Source of the DNA: Labilithrix luteola
Lineage (GTDB): Bacteria; Myxococcota_A; Polyangia; Polyangiales; Polyangiaceae
Reading direction: 5' to 3'
Assembly: GCF_001263205.1 (NCBI RefSeq)
Contig: NZ_CP012333.1
Location: 8,475,501 to 8,539,500 of the forward strand
Length of the DNA stretch: 64,000 bases
Part shown: piece by piece, positions 31,102 to 38,770 of the stretch
How the letters are laid out: every line of letters begins with the position of its first letter
Numbering within the stretch: position 1 is the stretch's first letter
Program-made: the position numbers and the translations under genes
Notes under the pieces: generated by a model
The model's database searches: none
The model's input: only the letters and a program-made list of their open reading frames with translations
Told to the model about the DNA's origin: nothing

Positions 31102-31845
31102 ATGACGACGCACGAAGCTCCGAACGCGCCCGAGGCCCCCGTTTCGCGCGACGAGATGATCACGATGGTTTCTCGTGCACACAAAGGAGCGTCGTACGCA
31201 GAGAGCTCACTCGCGGGGAAAACGCTCGCCGCGCAATCGAAGCTCCCGCGTCTCATAGCCGAGAATCTCGGCGCCGGATTCGGGCAGTGGGACTTCTTTC
31301 CGGAAGCGACGGCCATCGTGGACTTCGCGCACGCCTACGTTCCGCCGGCGAACGAGGAAGACGTCTGGGCGCTCGCGCGCTCGTGGGCGTCCGACGACGC
31401 GGCGGGGCGTCAAACGCTCCTCGCGCTCGTGGGGCGCGATATCTTGGAACACGAACTTCGTCGCGTCGCCGTTCCGAAGCTCCGCGAACTCTTCGACGAG
31501 CCGCGGGCAAGCCGCGCTCGCGCGATCCGCACCGAACTGGGCCTTGCGACCCCCGCGCTCGCACCGATCAAGGACGAGGCCAAGGCGACGAAAGTTCCGA
31601 CGCCCCGCACGGAGCGTGCTCCAGCAAAAGCCGTCAAACAGCCGATTCCAACCCGAATGCCTCCCCCGGAGTTCAAGCGTCCCGCAAAGGCGGCGCCTCC
31701 GCCGCCACCGAAACGCTTCCAGCATCCCAAGTTCGGTGAAGGCGAGCTCCTGTCGCAAGCAGGCGAAGGACCGGAGTCGAAGCTCACCATCAAATTCGAG
31801 CGCGGACCGGTCACCGTCCAAGCCAAGTACGTGACGGAAATCTAG
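31102..31845 (+). CDS. Hypothetical protein with C-terminal UvrD-tail-like (tudor) domain
   Basis: A 247-residue cytoplasmic protein. The helical N-terminal 130 residues are unrecognised (AGFGQWDFFPEATAIVDFAH, ALARSWASDDAAGRQTLLAL). A Lys/Pro-rich linker (about 140-200) leads to RFQHPKFGEGELLSQAGEG, then KLTIKFERGPVTVQAKYV. The latter matches the small beta-barrel at the C-terminus of UvrD/PcrA-type helicases (HPxFGxGxV...KLxVxF), a nucleic-acid or RNA-polymerase interaction module. No helicase core is present. A transcription- or repair-coupled adaptor is a reasonable inference, not shown. Confidence 0.6.
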   Translation: MTTHEAPNAPEAPVSRDEMITMVSRAHKGASYAESSLAGKTLAAQSKLPRLIAENLGAGFGQWDFFPEATAIVDFAHAYVPPANEEDVWALARSWASDDAAGRQTLLALVGRDILEHELRRVAVPKLRELFDEPRASRARAIRTELGLATPALAPIKDEAKATKVPTPRTERAPAKAVKQPIPTRMPPPEFKRPAKAAPPPPPKRFQHPKFGEGELLSQAGEGPESKLTIKFERGPVTVQAKYVTEI

Positions 31846-31911
31846 AGCGGCTCGTGATCCGTGACCGACCGCGTCGAACGGTGGCTCGGCACGCGGTGCC
31901 TCCTCGAGTCG

Positions 31912-33411
31912 TCAACGAGGTCGTCGTTTCGATGCGGACGTGGAGACCGTCACGAGCGCGTCGCGCATGACGCGCAGCGACGCGCGTGCTTCGGCTTCAG
32001 TGAGCGAGGCGAATCCAAGCCGGAGGTGTGAATCCTCTCCGGCCCGCAGCTGAAGGGAAGCTTCTGGGATGACGAGGACTCCTCGCCGGAGAGCCTCTCG
32101 TGCGACGGCGCTCGCATCGCTGCCGAGAAGCCCGAGCCAGATGGCGAGGCCGCCGGTCGGCGTGGCGAACGAGCCGAGCCCGCGTGCAACGACGAACTCG
32201 CGGAGCGCCTCTACCATGGCGTCCCGACGTCTTGCGTAGACCTTGCGCGTTCGACGGAGGTGTCGTTCGAGCGCGCCGTCGTCGATCCAGTGGGCGAGGG
32301 CTAGCTGAGCGAGCCCATCGCACGCGCGGAGGCTGGCGCGACGGAGACGAGAAAGCCGAGCAACCAGACTTTCCTCGGCGGCGACAAAGCCCACGCGCGC
32401 CGAGGGAAAGAGCGCCTTCGCGAGGGTCCCGACGTAGACGACGTGCCCAGCGCCGGGATATGCGGCGAGCGGTGCGGCGGGCGCCGCCGCGTAATGATAT
32501 TCGTGGTCGTAGTCATCCTCGATGACCATGATCCGGGCGCGGGCGGTAATGCGCAGGAGCGCCTCGCGCCGCTCGCGGGTGAGCGTCACCGTGGTGGGGA
32601 ACTGGTGAAGTGGGGTTGTGTAGAGTGCACGTAACGGCTTGTCGCGTGTGATGCGTTCGAGCGCGTCGACGGAGAGCCCGTGCTGATCGACCGGGACGGG
32701 GACCAGCTCGGCGCCTGCGAGGCGAAAGGCCTCCCATGCCGGCGGATAGCCGGGGCACTCGACCGCCACGCGATCTCCGGGAGAGACGAGGAGCTCGGCC
32801 AATGAGTGAAGTGCGTCCTGGGCGCCAAGCGTGATCGTCACGGCGCGCCCGGCGATGCCTCGGACACGGCGAAGGTACGTGGCGAGGGCGCGGACCAGGC
32901 GAGGGTGCCCTTCGACGTCGACGGCCTCGAGTGAACGGCGCGTGCGATCCCGGAGGGCGAGCGCGTAGCACGCGCGTAGCTCATCGACCGGAAACAGGCG
33001 CGCATCGGGACCTGCGTTTGCCAGCGAGACGCGTGCCTCGGGGAGGACGTCCATGCCCGCGTGTCTCGCCGCTCGCCATACGAAGCCCGTGGGAGGACGC
33101 TCGGCGACTTCGCCCTTGGCTCGGAGGTAGGCATCCGGCGATACGGCGCTGACGCGATAGCCACGGCGCGGCTCGGCCTCGATCCACCCCTCGGCCGCGA
33201 GCGTTTGCAGCGCCGCCATGACCGTCTGGCGATGCACCTCGTGATCTCGCGCCAGCTCGCGCGTCGAAGGCAGTAGTTCGCCCGGGCGCGCGCGACCGGT
33301 CGCTATCGCACGGCGGAGCGACGTGGCGAGGCGGCGCGTCTTGGGAGAGCGGCCGGAGAGGGGATCGGCAGCACCTAAGGCTCGGATCATCTGGTCGAAT
33401 GAGAATGGCAC
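31912..33411 (-). CDS. MocR/PdxR-type regulator (GntR helix-turn-helix + aminotransferase fold)
   Basis: A 499-residue transcription factor. The GntR winged helix (about 22-90: LRRAIATGRARPGELLPSTR, HRQTVMAALQTLAAEGWIEA) precedes a fold-type-I aminotransferase-like domain (about 115-490). That domain has TLGAQDALHSLAELLVSPGD, VECPGYPPAWEAFRLAGAE, IEDDYDHEYHY and GTLAKALFPSARVGFV, the Lys being the expected PLP anchor. MocR proteins sense PLP or amino-compound ligands. It is divergent from a GNAT acetyltransferase with repeats between them, so autoregulation and control of that gene are likely. A GTG at 33411 or ATG at 33390 starts the protein. Confidence 0.88.
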   Translation of the reverse strand: MPFSFDQMIRALGAADPLSGRSPKTRRLATSLRRAIATGRARPGELLPSTRELARDHEVHRQTVMAALQTLAAEGWIEAEPRRGYRVSAVSPDAYLRAKGEVAERPPTGFVWRAARHAGMDVLPEARVSLANAGPDARLFPVDELRACYALALRDRTRRSLEAVDVEGHPRLVRALATYLRRVRGIAGRAVTITLGAQDALHSLAELLVSPGDRVAVECPGYPPAWEAFRLAGAELVPVPVDQHGLSVDALERITRDKPLRALYTTPLHQFPTTVTLTRERREALLRITARARIMVIEDDYDHEYHYAAAPAAPLAAYPGAGHVVYVGTLAKALFPSARVGFVAAEESLVARLSRLRRASLRACDGLAQLALAHWIDDGALERHLRRTRKVYARRRDAMVEALREFVVARGLGSFATPTGGLAIWLGLLGSDASAVAREALRRGVLVIPEASLQLRAGEDSHLRLGFASLTEAEARASLRVMRDALVTVSTSASKRRPR

Positions 33412-33436
33412 ATCTGGTCGAAATTAGGTCGACCAG
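33389..33436. promoter_or_regulatory. Candidate MocR operator, direct and inverted CTGGTCGA repeats
   Basis: ATCTGGTCGAA occurs at 33389-33399 and again at 33412-33422. The second copy faces an inverted TCGACCAG (33429-33436) containing the palindrome GGTCGACC. MocR dimers typically bind two direct repeats plus an inverted half-site in the divergent intergenic region, as here. The repeats are seen; binding is inferred. Confidence 0.45.
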
Positions 33437-33454
33437 GCGTGCTTGCCTTTCTGC

Positions 33455-34051
33455 ATGCAACTCACTCCCGTCGTTCTCGAAGGAATCCGCGTTCGCCTCG
33501 AACCGCTCCGCACCGATCTTCTCGACGAGCTCGCGCGCGCAGCGCTGTCCGCTCCGGTCGAGCTGTGGACGTACATTCCCTATCGAATGGGGTCACGCGA
33601 GGATCTCGGCCGGCTCTTCGAACATGCCATGGCGATGCACGAGGCGCGGAGCGGGATTACCTTTCTGACGCGCCTCCGCGCGACCGGAGAGGTCGTCGGT
33701 GGCACCAGCATGCTCTGCGTGGACGCGACACATCGGCGTTTGGAGATCGGCTTCACGTGGATCCTACCGCGGTGGCAGCGCACGTTCGTCAATACGGAGG
33801 TCAAACTCCTCCAGCTCACCCACGCGTTCGAGGTCCTTCGCGCGATGCGTGTCGAGTTCAAGACGGATGCGAACAACGCTCGCTCACGCGCCGCGCTCGG
33901 ACGACTCGGCGCGACGGAGGAGGGAATGCTCCGGCGTCATATGTTCCGTTGGGATGGGAGCGTCCGCGACTCGACGATGTTCAGCATCGTCGACACGGAT
34001 TGGCCGCTCACCAAGCCGCGGCTCGAGAGCCTCGTCGGAGTGACGCCGTAA
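33455..34051 (+). CDS. GNAT-family N-acetyltransferase (RimJ/RimL-like)
   Basis: A 198-residue acetyltransferase starting at ATG 33455 (MQLTPVVLEGIRVRLEPL). The RimJ/RimL pattern is visible: an N-terminal strand with VRLEPLRTDLLDELARA, FLTRLRATGEVVGGTSMLCV, LEIGFTWILPRWQRT (the position of the acetyl-CoA loop) and VEFKTDANNARSRAALGRLG, the conserved N-x(2)-SR-x(2)-ALGRLG ending. It would acetylate a small molecule or protein N-terminus. The upstream MocR gene is divergent and probably its regulator. The substrate is unknown. Confidence 0.82.
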   Translation: MQLTPVVLEGIRVRLEPLRTDLLDELARAALSAPVELWTYIPYRMGSREDLGRLFEHAMAMHEARSGITFLTRLRATGEVVGGTSMLCVDATHRRLEIGFTWILPRWQRTFVNTEVKLLQLTHAFEVLRAMRVEFKTDANNARSRAALGRLGATEEGMLRRHMFRWDGSVRDSTMFSIVDTDWPLTKPRLESLVGVTP

Positions 34052-34067
34052 CCTGCCTCCTGGCGCA

Positions 34068-34976
34068 TCACCTCCTGTTGCCGGAGCCGTCACGCCGCTC
34101 GAAGAGCGAGGCTGCGAAGTCGAGAAACGCGCGGGTCTTTGGCGGGATGTTGCGGTGCGCGAGGTAGAGAGCATGGATCGGCCGCCCCGCGACGGCGTGA
34201 TCGGCGAGGACCTCGACGAGGCGTCCGGCGCGTAGATCGGCGTCGACGATGAAGTCGAAGAGCCATCCGACGCCAGCGCCTGCGACCAGCAGATCGCGAA
34301 GGAGAACGCCCTGATCGGTTCGCACGCGCGCCCGCACTTCCACGTCGCGCACGCCGTCTTCGTCGCGAAGTCGCCAGGGAAGGGGCCGACCATTGCGTAC
34401 GAAGACGACGCCGTCGTGACGCTCGAGCTCCTTCAGCGTTCGTGGCGTCCCATGGCGCTCGAGGTAGCTTGGCGCCGCGCAGCACACCATTCGGGCGATG
34501 CCGAGACGGCGCTTGAGAAGCGACGAGTCGTCGAGGTCGCCGAGCCGGATGACGACGTCGATCCCTTCGGCCGCGAGATTGGTCAGCTCGTTGCTCAGGA
34601 CGAGCTCGACGTCGAGCTCTGGATAGCGCGCGAGGAGCTTCGGCAGGGCAGGAGCCAGAACGAGCTGGCCGACGACGACAGGCGCATCGACGCGAAGGCG
34701 CCCTGCGGGACGCGCTCGGCTGCGTTGCACCGCCTCGGCAGCATCCTCCAGTTCACGCAGCACGCTGCGACAACGGCCGAAGAAAAGGCGTCCGTCCTCG
34801 GAGAGCGACAGCGCACGCGTCGTGCGATGAAACAGCGCGACGCCGAGCTCACGTTCGAGTTGGGCGACGCGTCGGCTCACCGCCGATGGTGTGAGCCCCA
34901 GCCGTTTGGCGGAGGCGTTGAAGCTTCCCGTTTCTGCGGTCTGCACGAATGCCTCGATGTTTCCCAGCCGGTCCAT
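34068..34976 (-). CDS. LysR-family transcriptional regulator
   Basis: A 302-residue regulator with the N-terminal winged helix (MDRLGNIEAFVQTAETGSF, LTPSAVSRRVAQLERELGVA) and a substrate-binding domain (about 92-295; RLRVDAPVVVGQLVLAPALP, IDVVIRLGDLDDSSL). The start is ATG 34976; upstream in-frame residues look non-coding. It is divergent from the membrane protein at 35082 with about 105 bp between, the usual layout for a LysR regulator and its target. The inducer is unknown. Confidence 0.88.
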   Translation of the reverse strand: MDRLGNIEAFVQTAETGSFNASAKRLGLTPSAVSRRVAQLERELGVALFHRTTRALSLSEDGRLFFGRCRSVLRELEDAAEAVQRSRARPAGRLRVDAPVVVGQLVLAPALPKLLARYPELDVELVLSNELTNLAAEGIDVVIRLGDLDDSSLLKRRLGIARMVCCAAPSYLERHGTPRTLKELERHDGVVFVRNGRPLPWRLRDEDGVRDVEVRARVRTDQGVLLRDLLVAGAGVGWLFDFIVDADLRAGRLVEVLADHAVAGRPIHALYLAHRNIPPKTRAFLDFAASLFERRDGSGNRR

Positions 34977-35081
34977 CGATGCGCAGTATACGTCGCGCGT
35001 CGAGCATGCACCGCACGCACGGGTCCCGTGCACAACTCGCAAAAGGCGCACGCGGGCTCTCGAGGCTAGGTTCCTTCCACC

Positions 35082-35597
35082 ATGTTCGAACCCCGCACGA
35101 GACCCACCGATTCACGCAGCTCGGCGACGTTGATGGCGTATGCCGCGCTCGTGATGACTAGTCTGCACCACGCCTATGGCGCCTTCCGGTACGACACCCC
35201 CTGGCGCATGCACGCAGCGATCGTCGCCGTCATCGGGGGCGGAGCAATCGCCCTCGCGGCGCGCGTCTACGATGCGCGGCCAGACGCTCCGCGTGGGCGA
35301 GTCGCCGGTTGGGTGTTGGTCGCGCTCGTGCTCGTCTTGGTGGGTATCGGACTCGGCACCTTCGAGGGCTTCTACAACCACGTGGTGAAGAACGCGCTCT
35401 TCTTCGGCGGTGCCTCGGTACCGACGATGCACCGGCTTTATCCGCCGCCAGCGTACGAGCTCCCGGACGATGCAATCTTCGAGCTGACGGGCATCGCGCA
35501 GACGATCCCCGCGTTGTTGGCAGCGATCGCCGCCGTCCGTCTCGGTGCCCGATTGCTCCGTCGCGAGACGCTGCCTGGCGTGCTCAGTACGGACTGA
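35082..35597 (+). CDS. Small integral membrane protein, four predicted helices
   Basis: A 171-residue membrane protein of unknown family. Hydrophobic segments lie at about 17-34 (TLMAYAALVMTSLHHAYGAF), 44-60, 73-95 (AGWVLVALVLVLVGIGLGTF) and 135-152 (ELTGIAQTIPALLAAIAAV). The loop with FYNHVVKNALFFGG and HRLYPPPAYELPDD is conserved-looking and hydrophilic. Divergent from the LysR gene and therefore a candidate target of it. The downstream glycosylase gene overlaps its end by about 50 bases. Confidence 0.65.
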   Translation: MFEPRTRPTDSRSSATLMAYAALVMTSLHHAYGAFRYDTPWRMHAAIVAVIGGGAIALAARVYDARPDAPRGRVAGWVLVALVLVLVGIGLGTFEGFYNHVVKNALFFGGASVPTMHRLYPPPAYELPDDAIFELTGIAQTIPALLAAIAAVRLGARLLRRETLPGVLSTD

Positions 35598-36609
35598 CCA
35601 CCCGGGGTCCCCGGGCGACAGCGAGGAGCTCTCCGGCGGTCGGCTTCCCACGCGGGCGCCGTTTCACCTCGAGGCCACCGTCCGCGTTCTGCAGCGCAGA
35701 CCGTCGAACGTGGTCGACGTCTGGGAGGACGACTACTACCTGCGCGTGTTGCCCGCTGGGGGCGACGAGCTCGTTCTCTTGAGGGTGGAGAACCGAGGAA
35801 CGATCGACGAGCCTGACGTCCAGATTTCGGTGCAACACGGTGACGAGGCCTCGGCGTCAGGCGCCGGGGTCGTGCAGATCGTCCGTATGATCCTCGGCCT
35901 CGACATCGACCCTGAGCCGATTCGGGTCCTCGGCGAAGCCGAGAGCAAGCTTCGTCTCACGGCGATGGCGCTGCGTGGCATGCGCCCTCCGCGCTTTCCC
36001 ACTCTGTTCGAGGCGTTCGCGAACGTCGTGCCTTTCCAGCAAGTCAGCCTCGAAGCGGGGTTGGCGATCACGGGACGGCTCGTCGAGCGCTTCGGCAGGT
36101 GCGTCGAGGTCGATGGCCGCTCCTTCCATGCGTTCCCGACGCCGGGGGCCGTCGCCGAGTCGCGCCTTCCGACGTTGCGCGCATGTGGTCTCAGTGCACG
36201 CAAGGCAGAATCGCTGCGGGGCATTGCGCGGTCGATCGCGTCTGGTGAGCTGAACGGGGAGACCATCGCCTCGATGAGCACGTTGGACGCGCTCCGGCGG
36301 CTCCTCGAGCTTCCGGGCATTGGTCCCTGGAGCGCGGGGCTCGTGTTGCTACGCGGCCTCGGGCGGCTCGACGTGTTTCCATCGGGCGATGTCGGCGCCG
36401 AACGCGGGCTCCGGAGTCTCTTGCATCTCGGTCCGCGGGCGGCGTTCGGCCGCGCCGTCGAGCGGTTCGGCGACCTCCGCGGCTACGTCTACTTCTACAG
36501 TCTCGGGAGTAGTCTCCTCGCGAAGGGACTCATTCACCCCGCGCCGCCCGCACCTCGCGGCCGCGGATCTCCTGCGCCCAGACCGCGCCGATCACGCGCG
36601 GGGGCGTAG
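35545..36609 (+). CDS. DNA-3-methyladenine glycosylase II-like (AlkA, HhH-GPD)
   Basis: A 354-residue base-excision repair glycosylase. The N-terminal AlkA-type domain reads LPTRAPFHLEATVRVLQRRP and VDVWEDDYYLRVL. The helical HhH-GPD region has the hairpin LLELPGIGPWSAGLVLL and DVFPSGDVGAERGL, in which the Asp is at the catalytic position of AlkA (FPxxDxG). It would excise alkylated purines. ATG 35545 is the only in-frame start that retains the N-terminal domain, although it overlaps the membrane-protein gene by 53 bases. The last 25 residues are Pro/Arg-rich and probably unstructured. Confidence 0.8.
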   Translation: MPDCSVARRCLACSVRTDHPGSPGDSEELSGGRLPTRAPFHLEATVRVLQRRPSNVVDVWEDDYYLRVLPAGGDELVLLRVENRGTIDEPDVQISVQHGDEASASGAGVVQIVRMILGLDIDPEPIRVLGEAESKLRLTAMALRGMRPPRFPTLFEAFANVVPFQQVSLEAGLAITGRLVERFGRCVEVDGRSFHAFPTPGAVAESRLPTLRACGLSARKAESLRGIARSIASGELNGETIASMSTLDALRRLLELPGIGPWSAGLVLLRGLGRLDVFPSGDVGAERGLRSLLHLGPRAAFGRAVERFGDLRGYVYFYSLGSSLLAKGLIHPAPPAPRGRGSPAPRPRRSRAGA

Positions 36610-36641
36610 AATCAGGCGTTCTTGGTGAAGTAGAGATGGCG

Positions 36642-37163
36642 TCACGGAGCCTGCCGACGTGCCCGTAGCTCACGGACGATTGCTTGCTGCTCCTCGACGG
36701 TGAGCAGCGAGCGGATCGCCGGGAAGACGAGGAGCTCCTCGGCCTCGAGGTGTGGCTCGAGCTCGGCGCGAAGCCGCCGTGCCACCCCTGCTAGCTCGAC
36801 GCGCACGATGGCGGCGCCAGGCTCGCTCCGGAGCGCCGCGCACAGCTCGCAGAGTCGACGGACCGGACGAACGTGGCGGTCGTGCTCTTCGCTCATGCGC
36901 TCGAGTGCACGGTCGAGGTCGGGCGAGCGACCATGAAGCCGGGGCAGCACGCCCTGCTCCTCGTCCTCGACGTGGAGCGGTAGCGCTTCGGAGAAGTAGC
37001 GCTGGACGCGCGCACTACCGTCGGCCACCTCGTCCTCGGAGACGTTCGGCCGTTCGCCGATCGAGACCGCGATCTCGAGAAACGAGCGGATCCTGCCGTG
37101 GCACGCAAGGAGGAGATCGACGAGTTCCTCCGAGTGCCGCTTCCTTCCGATGGTGAACAGCAT
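36642..37163 (-). CDS. Hemerythrin HHE-domain protein
   Basis: A 173-residue cytoplasmic four-helix protein of the hemerythrin HHE type. Candidate diiron ligands are LACHGRIRSFLE, LHVEDEEQGVLPRL, SEEHDRHVRPV and PHLEAEELLVFPA. Such proteins bind a non-haem diiron centre and respond to oxygen or nitric oxide, or protect iron-sulfur repair. ATG 37163 is chosen because the longer frame overlaps the HiPIP gene upstream. The two genes are co-directional (76 bp apart), and an inverted repeat lies between them at 37190. Confidence 0.82.
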   Translation of the reverse strand: MLFTIGRKRHSEELVDLLLACHGRIRSFLEIAVSIGERPNVSEDEVADGSARVQRYFSEALPLHVEDEEQGVLPRLHGRSPDLDRALERMSEEHDRHVRPVRRLCELCAALRSEPGAAIVRVELAGVARRLRAELEPHLEAEELLVFPAIRSLLTVEEQQAIVRELRARRQAP

Positions 37164-37189
37164 CTTCGCGGCTAGCGTGGTGCCAGAAT

Positions 37190-37206
37190 AGGTATTGACT
37201 TTACCT
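37190..37206 (-). promoter_or_regulatory. Candidate operator AGGTA-N7-TACCT before the hemerythrin gene
   Basis: A 5-7-5 inverted repeat (AGGTA TTGACTT TACCT) about 27 bases upstream of the hemerythrin start. It lies inside a short relatively AT-rich stretch between HiPIP and hemerythrin, so the second gene may also have its own promoter. The repeat is seen; the regulator is unknown. Confidence 0.35.
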
Positions 37207-37239
37207 GTATCGAACTCGAGCTTGGCGAACAGCTCGACG

Positions 37240-37557
37240 TCAGGACGGGGTGGCTGCCCACAGCCTGCAGTAGGCTTCTGCATCGATGGGGCCCTTCACC
37301 ACCTTGCAGCCTCCACACGCGTTCGGGGCGCCAGGCAGGTAGTGCATGCACCCGCTGCACTTCTTTGCGGGATCGGGGGCATGCTCCACATAGCCCGCCA
37401 TGTCGTTCCGAGCCCGCACGTCATCGGCAGAGAGGCCGGAAACGTCATTGCAACTCGGCTTCGACTTGCACGCGGGAAGCAACTGAGAGGCGAGCGCCGC
37501 AGTGGAGAAGAGCGCGAGGCGGCGAATGGCTTCACGTCGGTCGATCGGGTCCTTCAT
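37240..37557 (-). CDS. High-potential iron-sulfur protein (HiPIP)
   Basis: A 105-residue exported electron carrier. The N-terminus has a Tat-like signal (DRREAIRRLALFSTAALAS) ending in LLPAC, which could also be a lipobox. The HiPIP core follows: AGYVEHAPDPAKKCSGCMHY, then a Cys-Gly-rich loop NACGGCKVVKGPI and EAYCRLW. Cysteines 67, 70, 84 (or 81) and 97 fit the four ligands of the [4Fe-4S] cluster. It would shuttle electrons in the periplasm at high potential. The hemerythrin gene follows in the same direction, suggesting a shared oxygen or redox role. Confidence 0.85.
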   Translation of the reverse strand: MKDPIDRREAIRRLALFSTAALASQLLPACKSKPSCNDVSGLSADDVRARNDMAGYVEHAPDPAKKCSGCMHYLPGAPNACGGCKVVKGPIDAEAYCRLWAATPS

Positions 37558-37698
37558 GGCACCAGGGTGTAGGGTCCGAGGTCGTGCCTGTCGATGGTCA
37601 CGCGGCCGATTTCGGCAACTTGCCGCGCCGTGACAGAGAACTCGAACCCGGCGGTGGAGAGACGAGTCGAAACCAACCGAACCGACAAAATGGAAACA

Positions 37699-37733
37699 GG
37701 CAGGCTCCGCGAGGGAGGCCCGCCTGCTTCTTT
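37699..37733 (-). terminator. Hairpin terminator after the META lipoprotein gene
   Basis: GCAGGC (37700-37705) pairs with GCCTGC (37722-37727) around a TCCGCGAGGGAGGCCC loop. It sits 30 bases beyond the stop of the minus-strand META-DUF4377 gene. Almost the same 20-base sequence GGCAGGCTCCGCGAGGGAGG occurs in the hairpin at 38717-38750, so the two terminators appear to share an origin. Confidence 0.5.
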
Positions 37734-37764
37734 CGGGTTTCGGCGGCCGCTGCCTACTTGCCCG

Positions 37765-38604
37765 CTACTTGCTTTGGGGCTTCACGATTTCACTCTCCAC
37801 CACCATGTCGAGAACGTAGGCGATGGACGAGGCGTCGGCCGGCGCAGGATTGCGCTTGAACTTCTTCAAGCGAAGGACCTTGCGCTCGCCTTCACGGAAT
37901 TCGAAGCCCTCGATGTTCTCATAAAGGAATTGCCATTCTCCTGGCGGAGACTGCTTGATTCCCTGAGCGTCATAACGAATCTCGCGAACCTGAAGGCATT
38001 GATAGTTCGGGATCATCGCATGAGGGCAGGTGACCCGCGCGGGCGCGATCTCGAGGAACATCGTTTCGCCAGCCCCACCGTAGCGCGTCGTCGCCGTGGG
38101 CTCGCCAACCCAGATGGAGGTCTCGCCGGAGGGCGATGCGAGATGCATGCGCAGCGGCGTTGCCGTGTCGATCTTGGCCTGCAGCGGTTTCGCGAGGAGT
38201 GCACCGATGGCTTGATCCGCTTGCATCAGGGCCGGCTCGCAAGCTTTGCGCGTCGAGGCGAGTTGGCTGATCGTCACCGTGTTCTGCGTGTCGAGGGCGT
38301 AACCGCCGCCCATCGAATTGCAGCCTCCGGCCACGGCGGCGCGACCGTTCTCGAAGCTGAGTGTCAGCGTGTGCTTCGCGTCGGGGAAGAGCGCGTCGAG
38401 GCGTTTCCCCTGAGCGTCGGTTGCCGACTCGAGCGTCCAACGATTCGCGGTCAGCGTGGTGCTCAGCGTTTTGGCGTCGACGCCTTCGGCGGGCGCGCTC
38501 GTCGGGGCGTCCGCGCTGGTCGCCGGAGCTTTGCTGTCGTGAGCGCAGCCGATGAGCGCAAGCGGAAGAAGAGAAAAGAGCGGAAAGAAGAAGCGTATGT
38601 TCAT
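37765..38604 (-). CDS. META (HslJ-like) + DUF4377 lipoprotein
   Basis: A 279-residue lipoprotein with lipobox LIGC (Cys 20) and a short Ala/Pro linker. The META domain (about 47-140) has NRWTLESATDAQGKRLDA, LSFENGRAAVAGGCNSMGGG and ALMQADQAIGALLAKP. A DUF4377 domain (about 183-270) follows, with CLQVREIRYDAQG, PPGEWQFLYENIEGFEFREG and SIAYVLDMVVESE. HslJ is linked to heat and novobiocin resistance and outer-membrane integrity; the DUF4377 partner often accompanies it. Probably an envelope protein. Both domains are recognisable by motif; the precise function is not. Confidence 0.83.
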   Translation of the reverse strand: MNIRFFFPLFSLLPLALIGCAHDSKAPATSADAPTSAPAEGVDAKTLSTTLTANRWTLESATDAQGKRLDALFPDAKHTLTLSFENGRAAVAGGCNSMGGGYALDTQNTVTISQLASTRKACEPALMQADQAIGALLAKPLQAKIDTATPLRMHLASPSGETSIWVGEPTATTRYGGAGETMFLEIAPARVTCPHAMIPNYQCLQVREIRYDAQGIKQSPPGEWQFLYENIEGFEFREGERKVLRLKKFKRNPAPADASSIAYVLDMVVESEIVKPQSK

Positions 38605-38716
38605 GCCGACCTCTTGGCAGAAAACGCGACCAAGCGCGCCACCTTACGCCAATGAGCTCGAAAAACGCCGCGCGAGCGCGAGCGTAGTCCTCGCGAGCGC
38701 GACCGGACAAACGCGA

Positions 38717-38750
38717 AACGGGCAGGCTCCGCGAGGGAGGCCTGCCCGTT
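38717..38750 (-). terminator. Perfect 11-bp stem after accC
   Basis: AACGGGCAGGC (38717-38727) and GCCTGCCCGTT (38740-38750) form a perfect stem with a 12-base loop, placed about 20 bases past the accC stop on the minus strand. No strong T-run follows, but GTTTCGCGTTTG on the minus strand is T-enriched. It shares its loop and left arm with the hairpin at 37699. Confidence 0.55.
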
Positions 38751-38770
38751 GTCGCTTCACGAACCGAGAA

